Below, one piece after another: positions 36,501-44,612 of a stretch of 64,000 bases of DNA. Each line of letters begins with the position of its first letter. The first letter of the stretch is position 1. The translations under genes were made by a program, and so were the position numbers. Source of the DNA: VBCG01 sp044226535 (GTDB lineage Bacteria; Pseudomonadota; Gammaproteobacteria; Burkholderiales; Casimicrobiaceae); the NCBI GenBank assembly GCA_044226535.1, contig JBGAGT010000001.1, positions 186,001 to 250,000 on the forward strand. Reading direction: 5' to 3'. The notes below the pieces were generated by a model. It was not told the origin of the DNA. It made no database searches and worked only from the letters and a program-made list of their open reading frames with translations.

Positions 36501-37094
36501 TCAGGCCTTGGTGTCTTCGCCGATGACGACGAGGGAGTCCGACGCATAGCGGTGCGGCGGGATCACCAGGTTGGTCGGCGCGGGGACGCCCTTGTACACG
36601 CGGCCCGCGAGGTCGAACTTCGACTGGTGGCAGGGGCAGAAGAAGCCGCCCAGCCAGTCGGGCCCGAGATCCATCGGCGCGAGCTCGGGCCGGAACGTCG
36701 GCGAGCAGCCGAGGTGGGTGCAGATGCCGACGGCGATCCACATGTTGGGCTTGATCGAGCGCGTCTCGTTCTTCGCGTACGCGGGCTGCTGCGGGACCTC
36801 GGACTTGGGGTCGGCCAGCCGCTCGTCGAGCTTGGGCAGGTTCTGCACCATCTGCGGCGTGCGGTTGACGACCCAGCACACCTTGCCCCGCCATTCGACG
36901 TTGATCTTCTGGCCGGGCTCGACCTTGGAGATGTCGACCTCGATGGGCGCGCCCGCCGCCTTGGCGCGCTCGCTCGGGAAGAAGGACATCACGAACGGCG
37001 TTGCGGCGGCGACCACGCCGACGCCGCCCACGACACCGGTGGCGACGAGCAGGAAACGACGCTTGTCGCTGTTGATTGTTGCTTCGCTTGCCAT
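36501..37094 (-). CDS. petA: Rieske iron-sulfur subunit of the bc1 complex
   Basis: 197 residues. Twin-Arg-like start (KRRFLLVATG) leading into an N-terminal membrane anchor, which fits Tat-dependent export, and the [2Fe-2S] ligands CTHLGC (C125, H127) and CPCHQ (C153, H156). First gene of petABC; a clear -10 box lies about 77 bp upstream. Confidence 0.96.
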   Translation of the reverse strand: MASEATINSDKRRFLLVATGVVGGVGVVAAATPFVMSFFPSERAKAAGAPIEVDISKVEPGQKINVEWRGKVCWVVNRTPQMVQNLPKLDERLADPKSEVPQQPAYAKNETRSIKPNMWIAVGICTHLGCSPTFRPELAPMDLGPDWLGGFFCPCHQSKFDLAGRVYKGVPAPTNLVIPPHRYASDSLVVIGEDTKA

Positions 37095-37170
37095 GCGGCG
37101 CTATCCCCAGATTGGCGAAAAAGGGGCCTTACGCGGCAGCGCCGCGAAAGACCCTTCGCAAAACCTGCAA

Positions 37171-37200
37171 ATTATACGCGATCGCCGCGTGCAAACGGAA
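37171..37200 (-). promoter_or_regulatory. petABC promoter
   Basis: On the minus strand a perfect TATAAT (plus 37171-37176) with TTCCGT 18 bp upstream (plus 37195-37200). Predicts a leader of about 70 nt before petA. The -35 is weak. Confidence 0.5.
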
Positions 37201-37254
37201 GCCGCGCGACAGGATTCGACCGAAAAGCCGTGCCCGATCAGGCGCTTGCGCGCC

Positions 37255-37260
37255 TATAAT
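37255..37260 (+). promoter_or_regulatory. -10 box upstream of the DegS/DegQ-type protease gene
   Basis: A perfect TATAAT. It overlaps the first in-frame ATG (37259), so that ATG is unlikely to be the start; transcription would begin near 37267, ahead of the GTG at 37289. The -35 region is poor. Confidence 0.45.
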
Positions 37261-37288
37261 GGAACTCGGCCCCCTTTCCCCGAAACCC

Positions 37289-38452
37289 GTGTTGAAGCGA
37301 TTCTGGCTGTTGTTCGCGCAGGCCTGCACCCTGGTGCTGGCCGCGCTGTTCGTGGTCGCGACCTTGAAGCCCGACCTCCTGCCGCGGCTCGCGCCGCAGC
37401 CCGCCGTGGCGCCCGTGGTTACCGTCTCGCAGGCGGGTACCACCTCGCCCGCCGTGCCGGTCGCGAGCTATGCCGAGGCCGCGCGCGCCGCGATGCCGGC
37501 CGTGGTGAACATCTACACCAGCAAGGAAGTGACTGCGCGGGGCCCGCTCGCCGACGACGAGCTCTTCAAGCGCTACTTTCCCGAGCTCGCGCGGCGCAGC
37601 CAGCCGCAGCGCACGCGCAGCCTCGGCTCGGGCGTGATCGTCGCCCGCGAAGGCTTCGTGCTCACCAACTACCACGTCGTCGACGGCGCCGACGACATCA
37701 CGCTGATGCTCGCCGACGGCCGCACCATCAAGGCGACGGTCACCGGCTCCGACCCCGAGTCGGACCTCGCGGTGCTGAAGGCCGCGGCGAGCGACCTCCC
37801 CGCCATCGAGCTCGGCGACCTCGACAGCGTGCGCGTGGGTGACGTCGTGCTGGCGATCGGCAATCCCTTCGGCTTCGGCAGCACCGTCACCGCGGGCATC
37901 GTCTCGGCGCTCGGCCGCAACCACCTCGGCATCAACCGCTTCGAGGACTTCATCCAGACCGACGCGCCGATCAATCCCGGCAATTCCGGCGGCGCGCTGG
38001 TCGACACCGCGGGCCACCTGATCGGCATCAACAGCACCATCTACTCGCAGTCGGGCGGCTCGCTCGGCATCGGCTTCGCGATTCCCGTGTCGCTCGCGCG
38101 CAACGTGCTGCAGCAGATCATCGCCCACGGCGAGGTCACGCGCGGCTGGCTGGGCGTCGAGCCGGCCAACCTCTCCGAGGACGGCGCCAAGGCGCTGGCG
38201 CTCGACCGTCCCGACGGGGTGCTGATCCGCGGGCTGCAGTCCGGCGGGCCCGCCGAGCGCGCGGGCATGCAGGTGCGCGACGTCGTCGTCGACATCGCCG
38301 GCAAGCCCACGCGCGACGTGGTGGCGCTGCTCGCGCGCATCGCCGAGCTGCCGCCCGGGTCGACGGCCAAGGTCAAGGTCTGGCGCGCGCCCAACACCGT
38401 CGACCTCGACGTGGTCGTCGGCAAGCGCCCGAAGGTGGACGTGCCGCGCTGA
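37289..38452 (+). CDS. HtrA-family periplasmic serine protease, DegS/AlgW-like
   Basis: 387 residues. N-terminal membrane anchor (about 5-25, LLFAQACTLVLAALFVVATL), trypsin-like domain with catalytic H129, D159 and S233 (PGNSGG), and a single PDZ domain (about 280-375). Anchor plus one PDZ is the DegS/AlgW layout, which in relatives cleaves the anti-sigma factor RseA; a quality-control role is also possible. I chose GTG 37289, giving MLKRFWLLFAQA, the usual betaproteobacterial N-terminus; TTG 37292 is equally possible. It stands alone between petA and the repeat region. Confidence 0.88.
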   Translation: MLKRFWLLFAQACTLVLAALFVVATLKPDLLPRLAPQPAVAPVVTVSQAGTTSPAVPVASYAEAARAAMPAVVNIYTSKEVTARGPLADDELFKRYFPELARRSQPQRTRSLGSGVIVAREGFVLTNYHVVDGADDITLMLADGRTIKATVTGSDPESDLAVLKAAASDLPAIELGDLDSVRVGDVVLAIGNPFGFGSTVTAGIVSALGRNHLGINRFEDFIQTDAPINPGNSGGALVDTAGHLIGINSTIYSQSGGSLGIGFAIPVSLARNVLQQIIAHGEVTRGWLGVEPANLSEDGAKALALDRPDGVLIRGLQSGGPAERAGMQVRDVVVDIAGKPTRDVVALLARIAELPPGSTAKVKVWRAPNTVDLDVVVGKRPKVDVPR

Positions 38453-38459
38453 GCCGCCG

Positions 38460-38515
38460 GTCATCCCCGCGAAAGCGGGGACCCACCCCGTCATCCCCGC
38501 GCAAGCGGGGACCCA
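38460..38515. repeat. Two extra copies of the 26-bp palindrome
   Basis: Forward copies at 38460-38485 (loop GAAA) and 38490-38515 (loop GCAA), directly after the protease stop and before the composite element. Together with the element they fill the 344-bp gap to tatC. Confidence 0.88.
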
Positions 38516-38520
38516 CCGTC

Positions 38521-38773
38521 GTCATCCCCGCGAAAGCGGGGACCCAGCGGTAGTGCGGCATCCGCGCAAACATGCGTCGTGCATTGCCCTCGGCGAGGCG
38601 TGCGGCGGCCACCGGGGGCCCGGCCTTCGCGATGAACCCGCTCGGGGCCGAGCCCCCGGCGTCCGCCGCGCCGATGGCAACGCACGACGCAAGCTTTGCG
38701 GCTTCCGGCGATACGGTTGCCCGTGGGCTGCCCGTGATGGCGGAGCGTGGGTCCCCGCTTTCGCGGGGATGAC
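38521..38773. repeat. 253-bp composite hairpin element, inverted relative of the one at 18.2 kb
   Basis: Flanked by the 26-bp palindrome, forward at 38521-38546 and inverted at 38748-38773. Long arms 38574-38594 and 38670-38690 (21 nt, 19 Watson-Crick pairs) enclose one hairpin, 38612-38625 with 38646-38659 (14 nt, one mismatch that would be a G-U wobble in RNA from the minus strand). The loop holds the same GGGTTCATCGCGA. Read on the minus strand it aligns with 18178-18579 over its length but has one internal hairpin instead of two. Lies between the convergent protease and tatC genes. Confidence 0.88.
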
Positions 38774-38796
38774 AGGTGCGGCGCGGGGATGACGGG

Positions 38797-39585
38797 TCAG
38801 CTCGCGCCGGCGCCCGTGGTCGTGGTTTCCGCGGGCTCGTCGCCGTCGGGCTTGGGGAAGAACTTCGACACGAAGATGCCGAGCTCGTAGAGCAGGCACA
38901 TCGGGATCGCGAGCATGAGCTGCGACATCACGTCCGGCGGCGTGATCACCGCCGCCACGATGAAGGCGCCGACAATCACGTAGCGGCGCCATTCCTTGAG
39001 CTTGTCGCGCGTGACGATGCCCATGCGCACCAGCAACACCTGCACCACGGGGATCTCGAAGGTCACGCCGAAGGCGAGGAACATCCACAGCACGAACGAC
39101 AGGTACTTGTCGATGTCCGTCGCCATCTTCACGCCCTCGGGGGTGAAGCTCGCGAAGAAGTGGAAGATCCACGGGAACACCAGGAAGTAGGCGAAGGCCA
39201 TGCCGCAGAAGAACAGCAGCACGCTCGACACCATCAGCGGCAGCGCGAGGCGTTGCTCGTGCTTGTAGAGGCCAGGCGCGATGAAGGCCCAGGCCTGCCA
39301 CAGCACCCAGGGCAGCGAGATCAGGAAGGCCGTCACCAGCGTCACCTTGAGCGGCACCAGGAACGTGCCGGTGACGTCGGTGGCGATCATCGTCCCGCCC
39401 TCGGGCAGCACGCGCACCAGCGGCAGCGCCACCAGCGCGTAGAGCTCCTTCGAAAACGGCGCGAGCGCCAGGAACACCACCAGCACCGCGACCATCGCCT
39501 TGACCAGCCGGCTGCGCAGCTCGATCAGGTGCGAGATGAAGGATTCCTGCGCGGAGTCCTGCGCCCCTTGTTGCGTGTCGCTCAT
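38797..39585 (-). CDS. tatC: Sec-independent protein translocase TatC
   Basis: 262 residues, six helices. Family landmarks: FISHLIELRSRL at the N-terminus (the signal-peptide contact region) and the conserved FEIPVVQVLLVRMGIV before helix 5. TatC recognises twin-arginine signals. Its ATG overlaps the stop of the tatB C-terminal frame (TGATG). Confidence 0.96.
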   Translation of the reverse strand: MSDTQQGAQDSAQESFISHLIELRSRLVKAMVAVLVVFLALAPFSKELYALVALPLVRVLPEGGTMIATDVTGTFLVPLKVTLVTAFLISLPWVLWQAWAFIAPGLYKHEQRLALPLMVSSVLLFFCGMAFAYFLVFPWIFHFFASFTPEGVKMATDIDKYLSFVLWMFLAFGVTFEIPVVQVLLVRMGIVTRDKLKEWRRYVIVGAFIVAAVITPPDVMSQLMLAIPMCLLYELGIFVSKFFPKPDGDEPAETTTTGAGAS

Positions 39586-40189
39586 CAGATCTTTTCGAAG
39601 CCGGGCAGCGCCGCCTGGCGCGGCGGCTCGCCGGGTTCGGCCTCGGCCCGCGCGGCGCCGGCGTCGGCTCGGCCCGCGGCGACGCCTTCGGCGGGAGCCT
39701 CGACGGGGGGCGGTATGGCGCTCATCGCGACCTCGGCCTCGGCCTGTGCCTCGCGATGGAGCTGCAGGGCGCGGTCGGCCTCGGCGACGGCCTGCTCGAA
39801 CGCCCAGTCGGGTCCCGTCGACGAGGGCGGTACCGACCGGGTGGCAGTCTTGGCGCAGCCGCTGGCGCCGACAGCGCGGCATTCGCCGAGGACGTGGCCT
39901 CGCTGACCGAGGCCTCGACCTCGCGGACGCTGGACTCGAAGCCCTGGGCGACCGACTTCACCGACTCGGACACCTCGCTCGCCGCCGACTGCATCTCCTT
40001 CTGCAGCCTGCGCAACTCGTCGAGCTCGATCTCGCGGTTGATGTCGGCCTTGACGTCGCCCACATAGCGCTGCAACCGCCCGAACAGCACGCCCAGCGTG
40101 CGCGCGGTCTTGGGCAGCTTCTCGGGGCCGATCACCACCAGCGCCACGACGGCGATGACGACGATCTCGGAGAATCCGATGTCGAACAT
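39585..40189 (-). CDS. tatB: TatB, with an apparent frameshift in the C-terminal tail
   Basis: N-terminus MFDIGFSEIVVIAVVALVVIGPEKLP, split here only by its helix, is a clear TatB helix and hinge, followed by the amphipathic helix and coiled region to about residue 110. In the starting frame the protein then turns into an Arg/Pro-rich tail and stops at 39722 (155 residues). In another frame a sensible acidic tail (STGPDWAFEQAVAEAD and onward to PGFEKI) continues to a TGA at 39585-39587 that overlaps the tatC start. The switch is near 39851-39870 and equals one missing base. The TatB tail tolerates change, so the gene may still work. Confidence 0.85.
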
Positions 40190-40235
40190 CAGGTCAATCC
40201 GCTCCGGCGGCGCGGCCGTGGCCGCGCACAAGGGA

Positions 40236-40469
40236 TCAGGAGCGCGAGGTCTCGCGCTTGGCCTCGCCCTCGATGGTCGTGCCGGGGATCTGCGCGCTGG
40301 GCGCGGCGTCCGCGGGGGACTGCGGCGCGCTCTCGTCGCGCATGCCTTCCTTGAAGCCCTTGACGGCACCGCCCAGGTCCTGGCCGATGTTGCGCAGCTT
40401 CTTGGTGCCGAAGATCATCACCACGACGGCCAGCACGATCAGCCAGTGCCAGATGCTCAATGAACCCAT
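40236..40469 (-). CDS. tatA: TatA, pore-forming translocase subunit
   Basis: 77 residues: one membrane helix (about 5-21, WHWLIVLAVVVMIFG), hinge and KKLRNIGQDLGGAVKGFKEG amphipathic helix, then a short polar tail. Excellent ribosome site (GGAGG) before ATG 40469. First of tatABC. Tat substrates in this window probably include the Rieske protein and the SsuA-like binding protein. Confidence 0.95.
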   Translation of the reverse strand: MGSLSIWHWLIVLAVVVMIFGTKKLRNIGQDLGGAVKGFKEGMRDESAPQSPADAAPSAQIPGTTIEGEAKRETSRS

Positions 40470-40482
40470 GATCCAACCTCCG

Positions 40483-40845
40483 TTATTGGTGCTTGCGCGC
40501 GAGCATCGGCCCGAGCGGCTCGGGACCGCCGATCACGTGCACGTGGACGTGGCCCACGTCCTGGTGCGCGACGCGCCCGTTGTTGACGATGACCCTGAAG
40601 CCGTCGGTCGCGCCCTCGGCGCGCGCCAGCGGCCCCGCCTTGACCATGATGCGCCCCATGGCCCCGGCATCGCCGGGCGTGAGGTCGTACATGGTCGCGA
40701 CGTGGGCCTTGGGGATCATCAGGAGGTGCACCGGCGCCTGCGGGGCGATGTCGCGGAAGACCAGGATGAGGTCGTCCTCGTACACCTTGGCGCTGGGGAT
40801 CTCGCCCCTGACGATCTTGCAGAAGATGCAGTTCGGGTCCTGCAT
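40483..40845 (-). CDS. HIT-family (HINT-like) nucleotide-binding hydrolase
   Basis: 120 residues. Catalytic triad HVHVH at 99-103 and the zinc-type CIFC at 6-9. HINT proteins hydrolyse nucleoside phosphoramidates such as AMP-lysine. ATG 40845 chosen because CIFC normally lies at positions 5-10. It often sits between hisE and tatA in betaproteobacteria, as here. Confidence 0.93.
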   Translation of the reverse strand: MQDPNCIFCKIVRGEIPSAKVYEDDLILVFRDIAPQAPVHLLMIPKAHVATMYDLTPGDAGAMGRIMVKAGPLARAEGATDGFRVIVNNGRVAHQDVGHVHVHVIGGPEPLGPMLARKHQ

Positions 40846-40940
40846 GCGCGTGTCCGCGTGTCCTTGGGCCCCGCCGGCGGCCAGGTGCCGCGCGAGGGCA
40901 AAACGCGATTGTAAAGGATGGGCCCGGGCGGCGCGGCGCT

Positions 40941-41267
40941 TCAGCCGCGCGAGGCCTTCTCGGCGTGCCCCGACACGCCTTCCCGCCGCGCCAGCTCGGC
41001 GAGCACGTCGGCGGGGGAGCGCCCGTGGCGCGCCAGCAGCACGATGCAATGGAACCACAGGTCGGCGACCTCGGCGACGATCCGCGCAGGGTCGCCGTCC
41101 TTGCCCGCCATCACCGCCTCGGTCGCCTCCTCGCCGATCTTCTTGAGGATCGCGTCGTCGCCCCTGGCGACCAGCGAGGCGACGTAGGACGCCTTGGGGT
41201 CGGCGCGCAGCCGGGCGGCCACCGTCGCCGCCACCCGCGCCAGCACGTCGTCGCCCCCCGCGCTCAT
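40941..41267 (-). CDS. hisE: Phosphoribosyl-ATP pyrophosphatase
   Basis: 108 residues, all-alpha MazG-like fold with KKIGEEATEAVMAGKDGD and AEVADLWFHCIVLLARHG, the metal-binding helices of HisE. Second step of histidine synthesis: PR-ATP to PR-AMP and pyrophosphate. ATG overlaps the hisI stop (ATGA). Last his gene of the run. Confidence 0.95.
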   Translation of the reverse strand: MSAGGDDVLARVAATVAARLRADPKASYVASLVARGDDAILKKIGEEATEAVMAGKDGDPARIVAEVADLWFHCIVLLARHGRSPADVLAELARREGVSGHAEKASRG

Positions 41268-41725
41268 CGCGCGGGCCCCTTGCCGTAGATCGATTCCGGC
41301 AGCTTCAACACCGGGTCGCTGTCGTGCCAGCCGTCGCCCTCCAGGCGGCGGAAGAAGCAGCGCTCGTGGCCGGTATGGCAGGCGATGCCACCCACCTGCT
41401 CGACCAGCGCCAGCACGGCGTCGGCGTCGCAGTCGATGCGCAACTCCCTGACCTTCTGGACGTGGCCCGAGGACTCGCCCTTGCGCCAGAGCTTGCCGCG
41501 CGAGCGCGACCAGTAGTGCACTTCCCCCGTCTCGCGCGTCCTCGCCAGCGCCTCGCGGTTCATCCAGGCCAGCGTGAGCACGCGGCCGCTGGCGGCGTCC
41601 TGGGCGATCGCCGGCACGAGGCCGTCGGCGTTCCAGGCGACGGTGTCGAGCCAGCGGTCGGCGGCCCGTGGCGCGGAGGCGCCGCCGGTGCCGTCGGGCC
41701 CGCGGCCTGCTCGCGACTCAGGCAT
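41264..41725 (-). CDS. hisI: Phosphoribosyl-AMP cyclohydrolase
   Basis: 153 residues. Contains VLTLAWMNREAL, the metal-site motif DCDADAVL and the zinc cysteines in GIACHTGHERCFF. Opens the adenine ring of PR-AMP (third step). The first about 22 residues are a Gly/Ala/Arg-rich extension before DRWLDTVAWN, overlapping the end of hisF by 8 bp; a shorter start cannot be excluded. Confidence 0.95.
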   Translation of the reverse strand: MPESRAGRGPDGTGGASAPRAADRWLDTVAWNADGLVPAIAQDAASGRVLTLAWMNREALARTRETGEVHYWSRSRGKLWRKGESSGHVQKVRELRIDCDADAVLALVEQVGGIACHTGHERCFFRRLEGDGWHDSDPVLKLPESIYGKGPAR

Positions 41726-42482
41726 CGCGCACCTCGATCCCAGCCGCGCGCATGGCCGCCTTGGCTTCGCCCACGGTGAACTCGCCGTAATGGAAGATGC
41801 TGGCCGCCAGCACGGCGTCGGCGCCGCCCTCGACGATGCCGTCGACGAGGTGCGACAGCGCCCCCACGCCGCCCGAGGCGATCACCGGCACGTCGACGGC
41901 GTCGGAGACCGCGCGGGTGAGGGAGAGGTCGAAGCCGGTGCGCACGCCGTCCTGGTCCATGCTGGTGAGCAGGATCTCGCCCGCCCCCAGCGACGTGACG
42001 CGGCGCGCCCACTCGACGGCGTCGATGCCCGTGGGCGTGCGCCCGCCGTGGATGTAGACCTCCCAGCCGCCCGCCTCGCGGCGCCGCGCGTCGATGGCGG
42101 CGACGATGGCCTGCGCGCCGAAATGCGACGAGGCCTCCTCGATCAGGCGCGGGTTGCGGATGCCCGAGGTGTTGATGCTGACCTTGTCGGCGCCGGCGTT
42201 GAGCAGCGCGCGCACGTCGTCGACGGCGTTGACGCCGCCGCCCACGGTCAGGGGGATGAACACCTGGTCGGCCACGGCTTCGATCATGTCGTAGAGCAGG
42301 CCGCGCGACTCGACGCTGGCGCGGATGTCGAGGAAGGCCAGCTCGTCGGCGCCCTCGTCGTCGTAGCGGCGCGCGACCTCGACGGGGTCGCCTGCGTCGC
42401 GCAGGTTCTCGAAGTTGACGCCCTTGACGACGCGCCCGCCGGCGACGTCGAGGCAGGGGATGACCCGCTTGGCGAGGCCCAT
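41718..42482 (-). CDS. hisF: Imidazole glycerol phosphate synthase, cyclase subunit
   Basis: 254 residues, TIM barrel. Catalytic Asp residues in VIPCLDVAGG (about 12) and VAAIDARR (about 131). Works with HisH: uses ammonia from glutamine to make imidazole glycerol phosphate and AICAR. Lies 21 bp after hisA. Confidence 0.97.
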   Translation of the reverse strand: MGLAKRVIPCLDVAGGRVVKGVNFENLRDAGDPVEVARRYDDEGADELAFLDIRASVESRGLLYDMIEAVADQVFIPLTVGGGVNAVDDVRALLNAGADKVSINTSGIRNPRLIEEASSHFGAQAIVAAIDARRREAGGWEVYIHGGRTPTGIDAVEWARRVTSLGAGEILLTSMDQDGVRTGFDLSLTRAVSDAVDVPVIASGGVGALSHLVDGIVEGGADAVLAASIFHYGEFTVGEAKAAMRAAGIEVRDA

Positions 42483-42503
42483 CGCGTATCGGCCCGGGGG
42501 CGC

Positions 42504-43238
42504 CTAGGCGCCGCGCGCGGCGCGCAGCGCTTCCTTGAAGTCGAGCGTGCCCTCGTAGATCGCGCGTCCGGCGATGGCGCCGGCGATGCCCTCGGCCTCG
42601 AAGGGCAGCAGCGCCTTGACGTTGTCGATGCTGGCGAGGCCGCCCGAGGCGATGACCGGCACGCTCACCGCGCGCGCGAGCCTCACCGTCTGCTCGATGT
42701 TGATGCCCGAGAGCATGCCGTCGCGGCCGATGTCGGTGTAGACGATCGCCTCGACGCCGTAGTCCTCGAACTTGCGCGCGAGGTCGATCACGTCGTGGCC
42801 GGTCATCTTGGACCAGCCGTCGGTCGCGACCTTGCCCTCGCGGGCGTCCAGGCCCACCATGATGTGGCCGGTGAAGGCGCTGCAGGCGTCGTGAAGAAAT
42901 CCCGGGTTCTTGACCGCGGCGGTCCCGATGATCACGTAGCTGATGCCGTCGTCGAGGTAGCGCTCGATGGTGTCGAGGTCGCGGATTCCGCCGCCCAGCT
43001 GGACGGGGACGTCGTCGCCGACCACGCTGACGATCTCGCGGATCGAGGCCTCGTTCTTGGGCTTGCCCGCCACCGCGCCGTTGAGGTCGACGAGGTGCAG
43101 CCGCTCGGCGCCGAGCTCCAGCCAGTGCTGCGCCATGGCGGCGGGCTCCTCGGAAAATACCGTCGCCGAGTGCATGTCGCCCTGCCGCAGGCGGACGCAG
43201 TGGCCGTCCTTGATGTCGATTGCCGGGATGATCTGCAT
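42504..43238 (-). CDS. hisA: ProFAR isomerase
   Basis: 244 residues, TIM barrel homologous to HisF. Asp8 in PAIDIKDG and the second catalytic Asp in VATDGWSK. Performs the fourth step of the histidine pathway. ATG 43238, 40 bp after hisH. Confidence 0.97.
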   Translation of the reverse strand: MQIIPAIDIKDGHCVRLRQGDMHSATVFSEEPAAMAQHWLELGAERLHLVDLNGAVAGKPKNEASIREIVSVVGDDVPVQLGGGIRDLDTIERYLDDGISYVIIGTAAVKNPGFLHDACSAFTGHIMVGLDAREGKVATDGWSKMTGHDVIDLARKFEDYGVEAIVYTDIGRDGMLSGINIEQTVRLARAVSVPVIASGGLASIDNVKALLPFEAEGIAGAIAGRAIYEGTLDFKEALRAARGA

Positions 43239-43278
43239 GGCCTCGTGCGCGAAGGTCTGCGGTGGCGAAGGGAACGAT

Positions 43279-43914
43279 TCAGGCGACGCGCCAGGACACG
43301 AAATTGGACAGCAGCGTCAGGCCCGCACGGTGGCTTTTTTCCGGATGGAACTGCGTCGCGAAGATATTATCCCTCGCTATGGCGCAAGTAAACGCCGACG
43401 GGTAGCGCGTGGTCGCCGCGACCATCGAACGATCGGACGGCGCGGGGTAGTAGCTGTGCGCGAAGTAGAACCGGCTGCCGTCGGCGATGCCCGCCCACAG
43501 GGGATGCGACAAGGCCAGGTCGACGCGGTTCCATCCCATGTGCGGGACCTTGCAGCGCTCGGGCGCCGCGGCCAGCGCGGCGTCGTCGAAGCGCAGCACC
43601 TCGCCCGGCAGCACGCCCAGGCAGTCGGTGGGCCCCTCGGCGCTTCGCGCGAACAGCATTTGCACGCCGAGGCAAATCCCCAGGAAGGGCTTGCTGGCCA
43701 CGGCTTCGAGCACCGCCTCGCGCAGCCCGCTGGCGTCGAGCATGCGCATGCAGTCGGGCATGGCGCTCTGGCCCGGCAGCACCACGCGCGAGGCCGCGCG
43801 GATCACCGCGGGATCGGCGCTCACCACCACGCGCGCGGCGGGCGCCACGTGCGCGAGCGCCTTCGCCACCGAGCGAAGGTTGCCCATCCCGTAGTCGACG
43901 ACGGCGATTGACAT
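43279..43914 (-). CDS. hisH: Imidazole glycerol phosphate synthase, glutamine amidotransferase subunit
   Basis: 211 residues. Class-I amidotransferase triad: Cys81 (GICLGVQM), His190 and Glu192 (QFHPEKS). Feeds ammonia to HisF. ATG 43914 gives the standard MSIAVVDYGMGN start. Lies directly after hisB with a 41-bp gap; the marC-like gene often found at this point in relatives is absent. Confidence 0.96.
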   Translation of the reverse strand: MSIAVVDYGMGNLRSVAKALAHVAPAARVVVSADPAVIRAASRVVLPGQSAMPDCMRMLDASGLREAVLEAVASKPFLGICLGVQMLFARSAEGPTDCLGVLPGEVLRFDDAALAAAPERCKVPHMGWNRVDLALSHPLWAGIADGSRFYFAHSYYPAPSDRSMVAATTRYPSAFTCAIARDNIFATQFHPEKSHRAGLTLLSNFVSWRVA

Positions 43915-43955
43915 GGCCTTGGCGACGGGCCCGGCGGCACGCCGGGCGCGCCGTG

Positions 43956-44585
43956 CTACAGCGAACCCTTGGTGGAGGGGATCCCGGTGGCGCGCGGGTC
44001 GTGCTCGACCGCCACCCGCAGCGCGCGCGCGAACGCCTTGAACACCGTCTCGCACTGGTGGTGCGCGTTGTCGCCGCGCAGGTTGTCCACGTGCAGCGTG
44101 CACATCGCGTGGTTGACGAAGCCCTGGAAGAACTCGTGCGCGAGGTCGACGTCGAAGGAGCCGATCATGGCCCGCGTGAACGGCACGTGGAACTCGAGGC
44201 CCGGCCGGCCCGAGAGGTCGACGACCACGCGCGACAGCGCCTCGTCGAGCGGCACATAGGCGTGCCCGTAGCGGCGGATGCCCGCCTTGTCGCCCACCGC
44301 CTTGGCGAACGCCTGCCCCAGCGTGATGCCGATGTCCTCGACGGTGTGGTGCGCGTCGATGTGCAGGTCGCCCTTGGCCTGCAGCGTGAGGTCGACCATC
44401 CCGTGGCGCGCGACCTGGTCGAGCATGTGGTCGAGGAAGGGCACGCCGCTCGCGAGCTCGGCGCGGCCTCCGCCGTCGAGGTCGATGGCGACCGCGATGT
44501 CGGTTTCCTTGGTCGTGCGGCGGACCTCGGCGCGGCGCGCGGCGGCGGCGGTGACGCTGGCGGTGGCTGGAAGGGCTGCGTTCAT
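43956..44585 (-). CDS. hisB: Imidazoleglycerol-phosphate dehydratase
   Basis: 209 residues, the single-domain dehydratase form (no phosphatase fusion). Metal-binding repeats FLDHMLDQVARHG, DIHIDAHHTVED-like DLHIDAHHTVED, and FVNHAMCTLHVD with DNAHHQCE. Sixth step of the pathway. A short Ala-rich N-terminal extension precedes RRAEVRRTTKET. Confidence 0.97.
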   Translation of the reverse strand: MNAALPATASVTAAAARRAEVRRTTKETDIAVAIDLDGGGRAELASGVPFLDHMLDQVARHGMVDLTLQAKGDLHIDAHHTVEDIGITLGQAFAKAVGDKAGIRRYGHAYVPLDEALSRVVVDLSGRPGLEFHVPFTRAMIGSFDVDLAHEFFQGFVNHAMCTLHVDNLRGDNAHHQCETVFKAFARALRVAVEHDPRATGIPSTKGSL

Positions 44586-44612
44586 GGGGCGAAGGCTCGG
44601 ATCGGCGCGGGT

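Noticed and set aside
37259..37291. ATG at 37259 as start of the DegS-like protease
   Set aside because: It lies in a perfect TATAAT box, and homologues begin around the GTG/TTG at 37289-37294.
39722..40189. Treating tatB as a normal 155-residue gene
   Set aside because: The last 45 residues are an Arg/Pro-rich shadow translation, while a conserved-looking tail runs in the next frame up to the tatC overlap.
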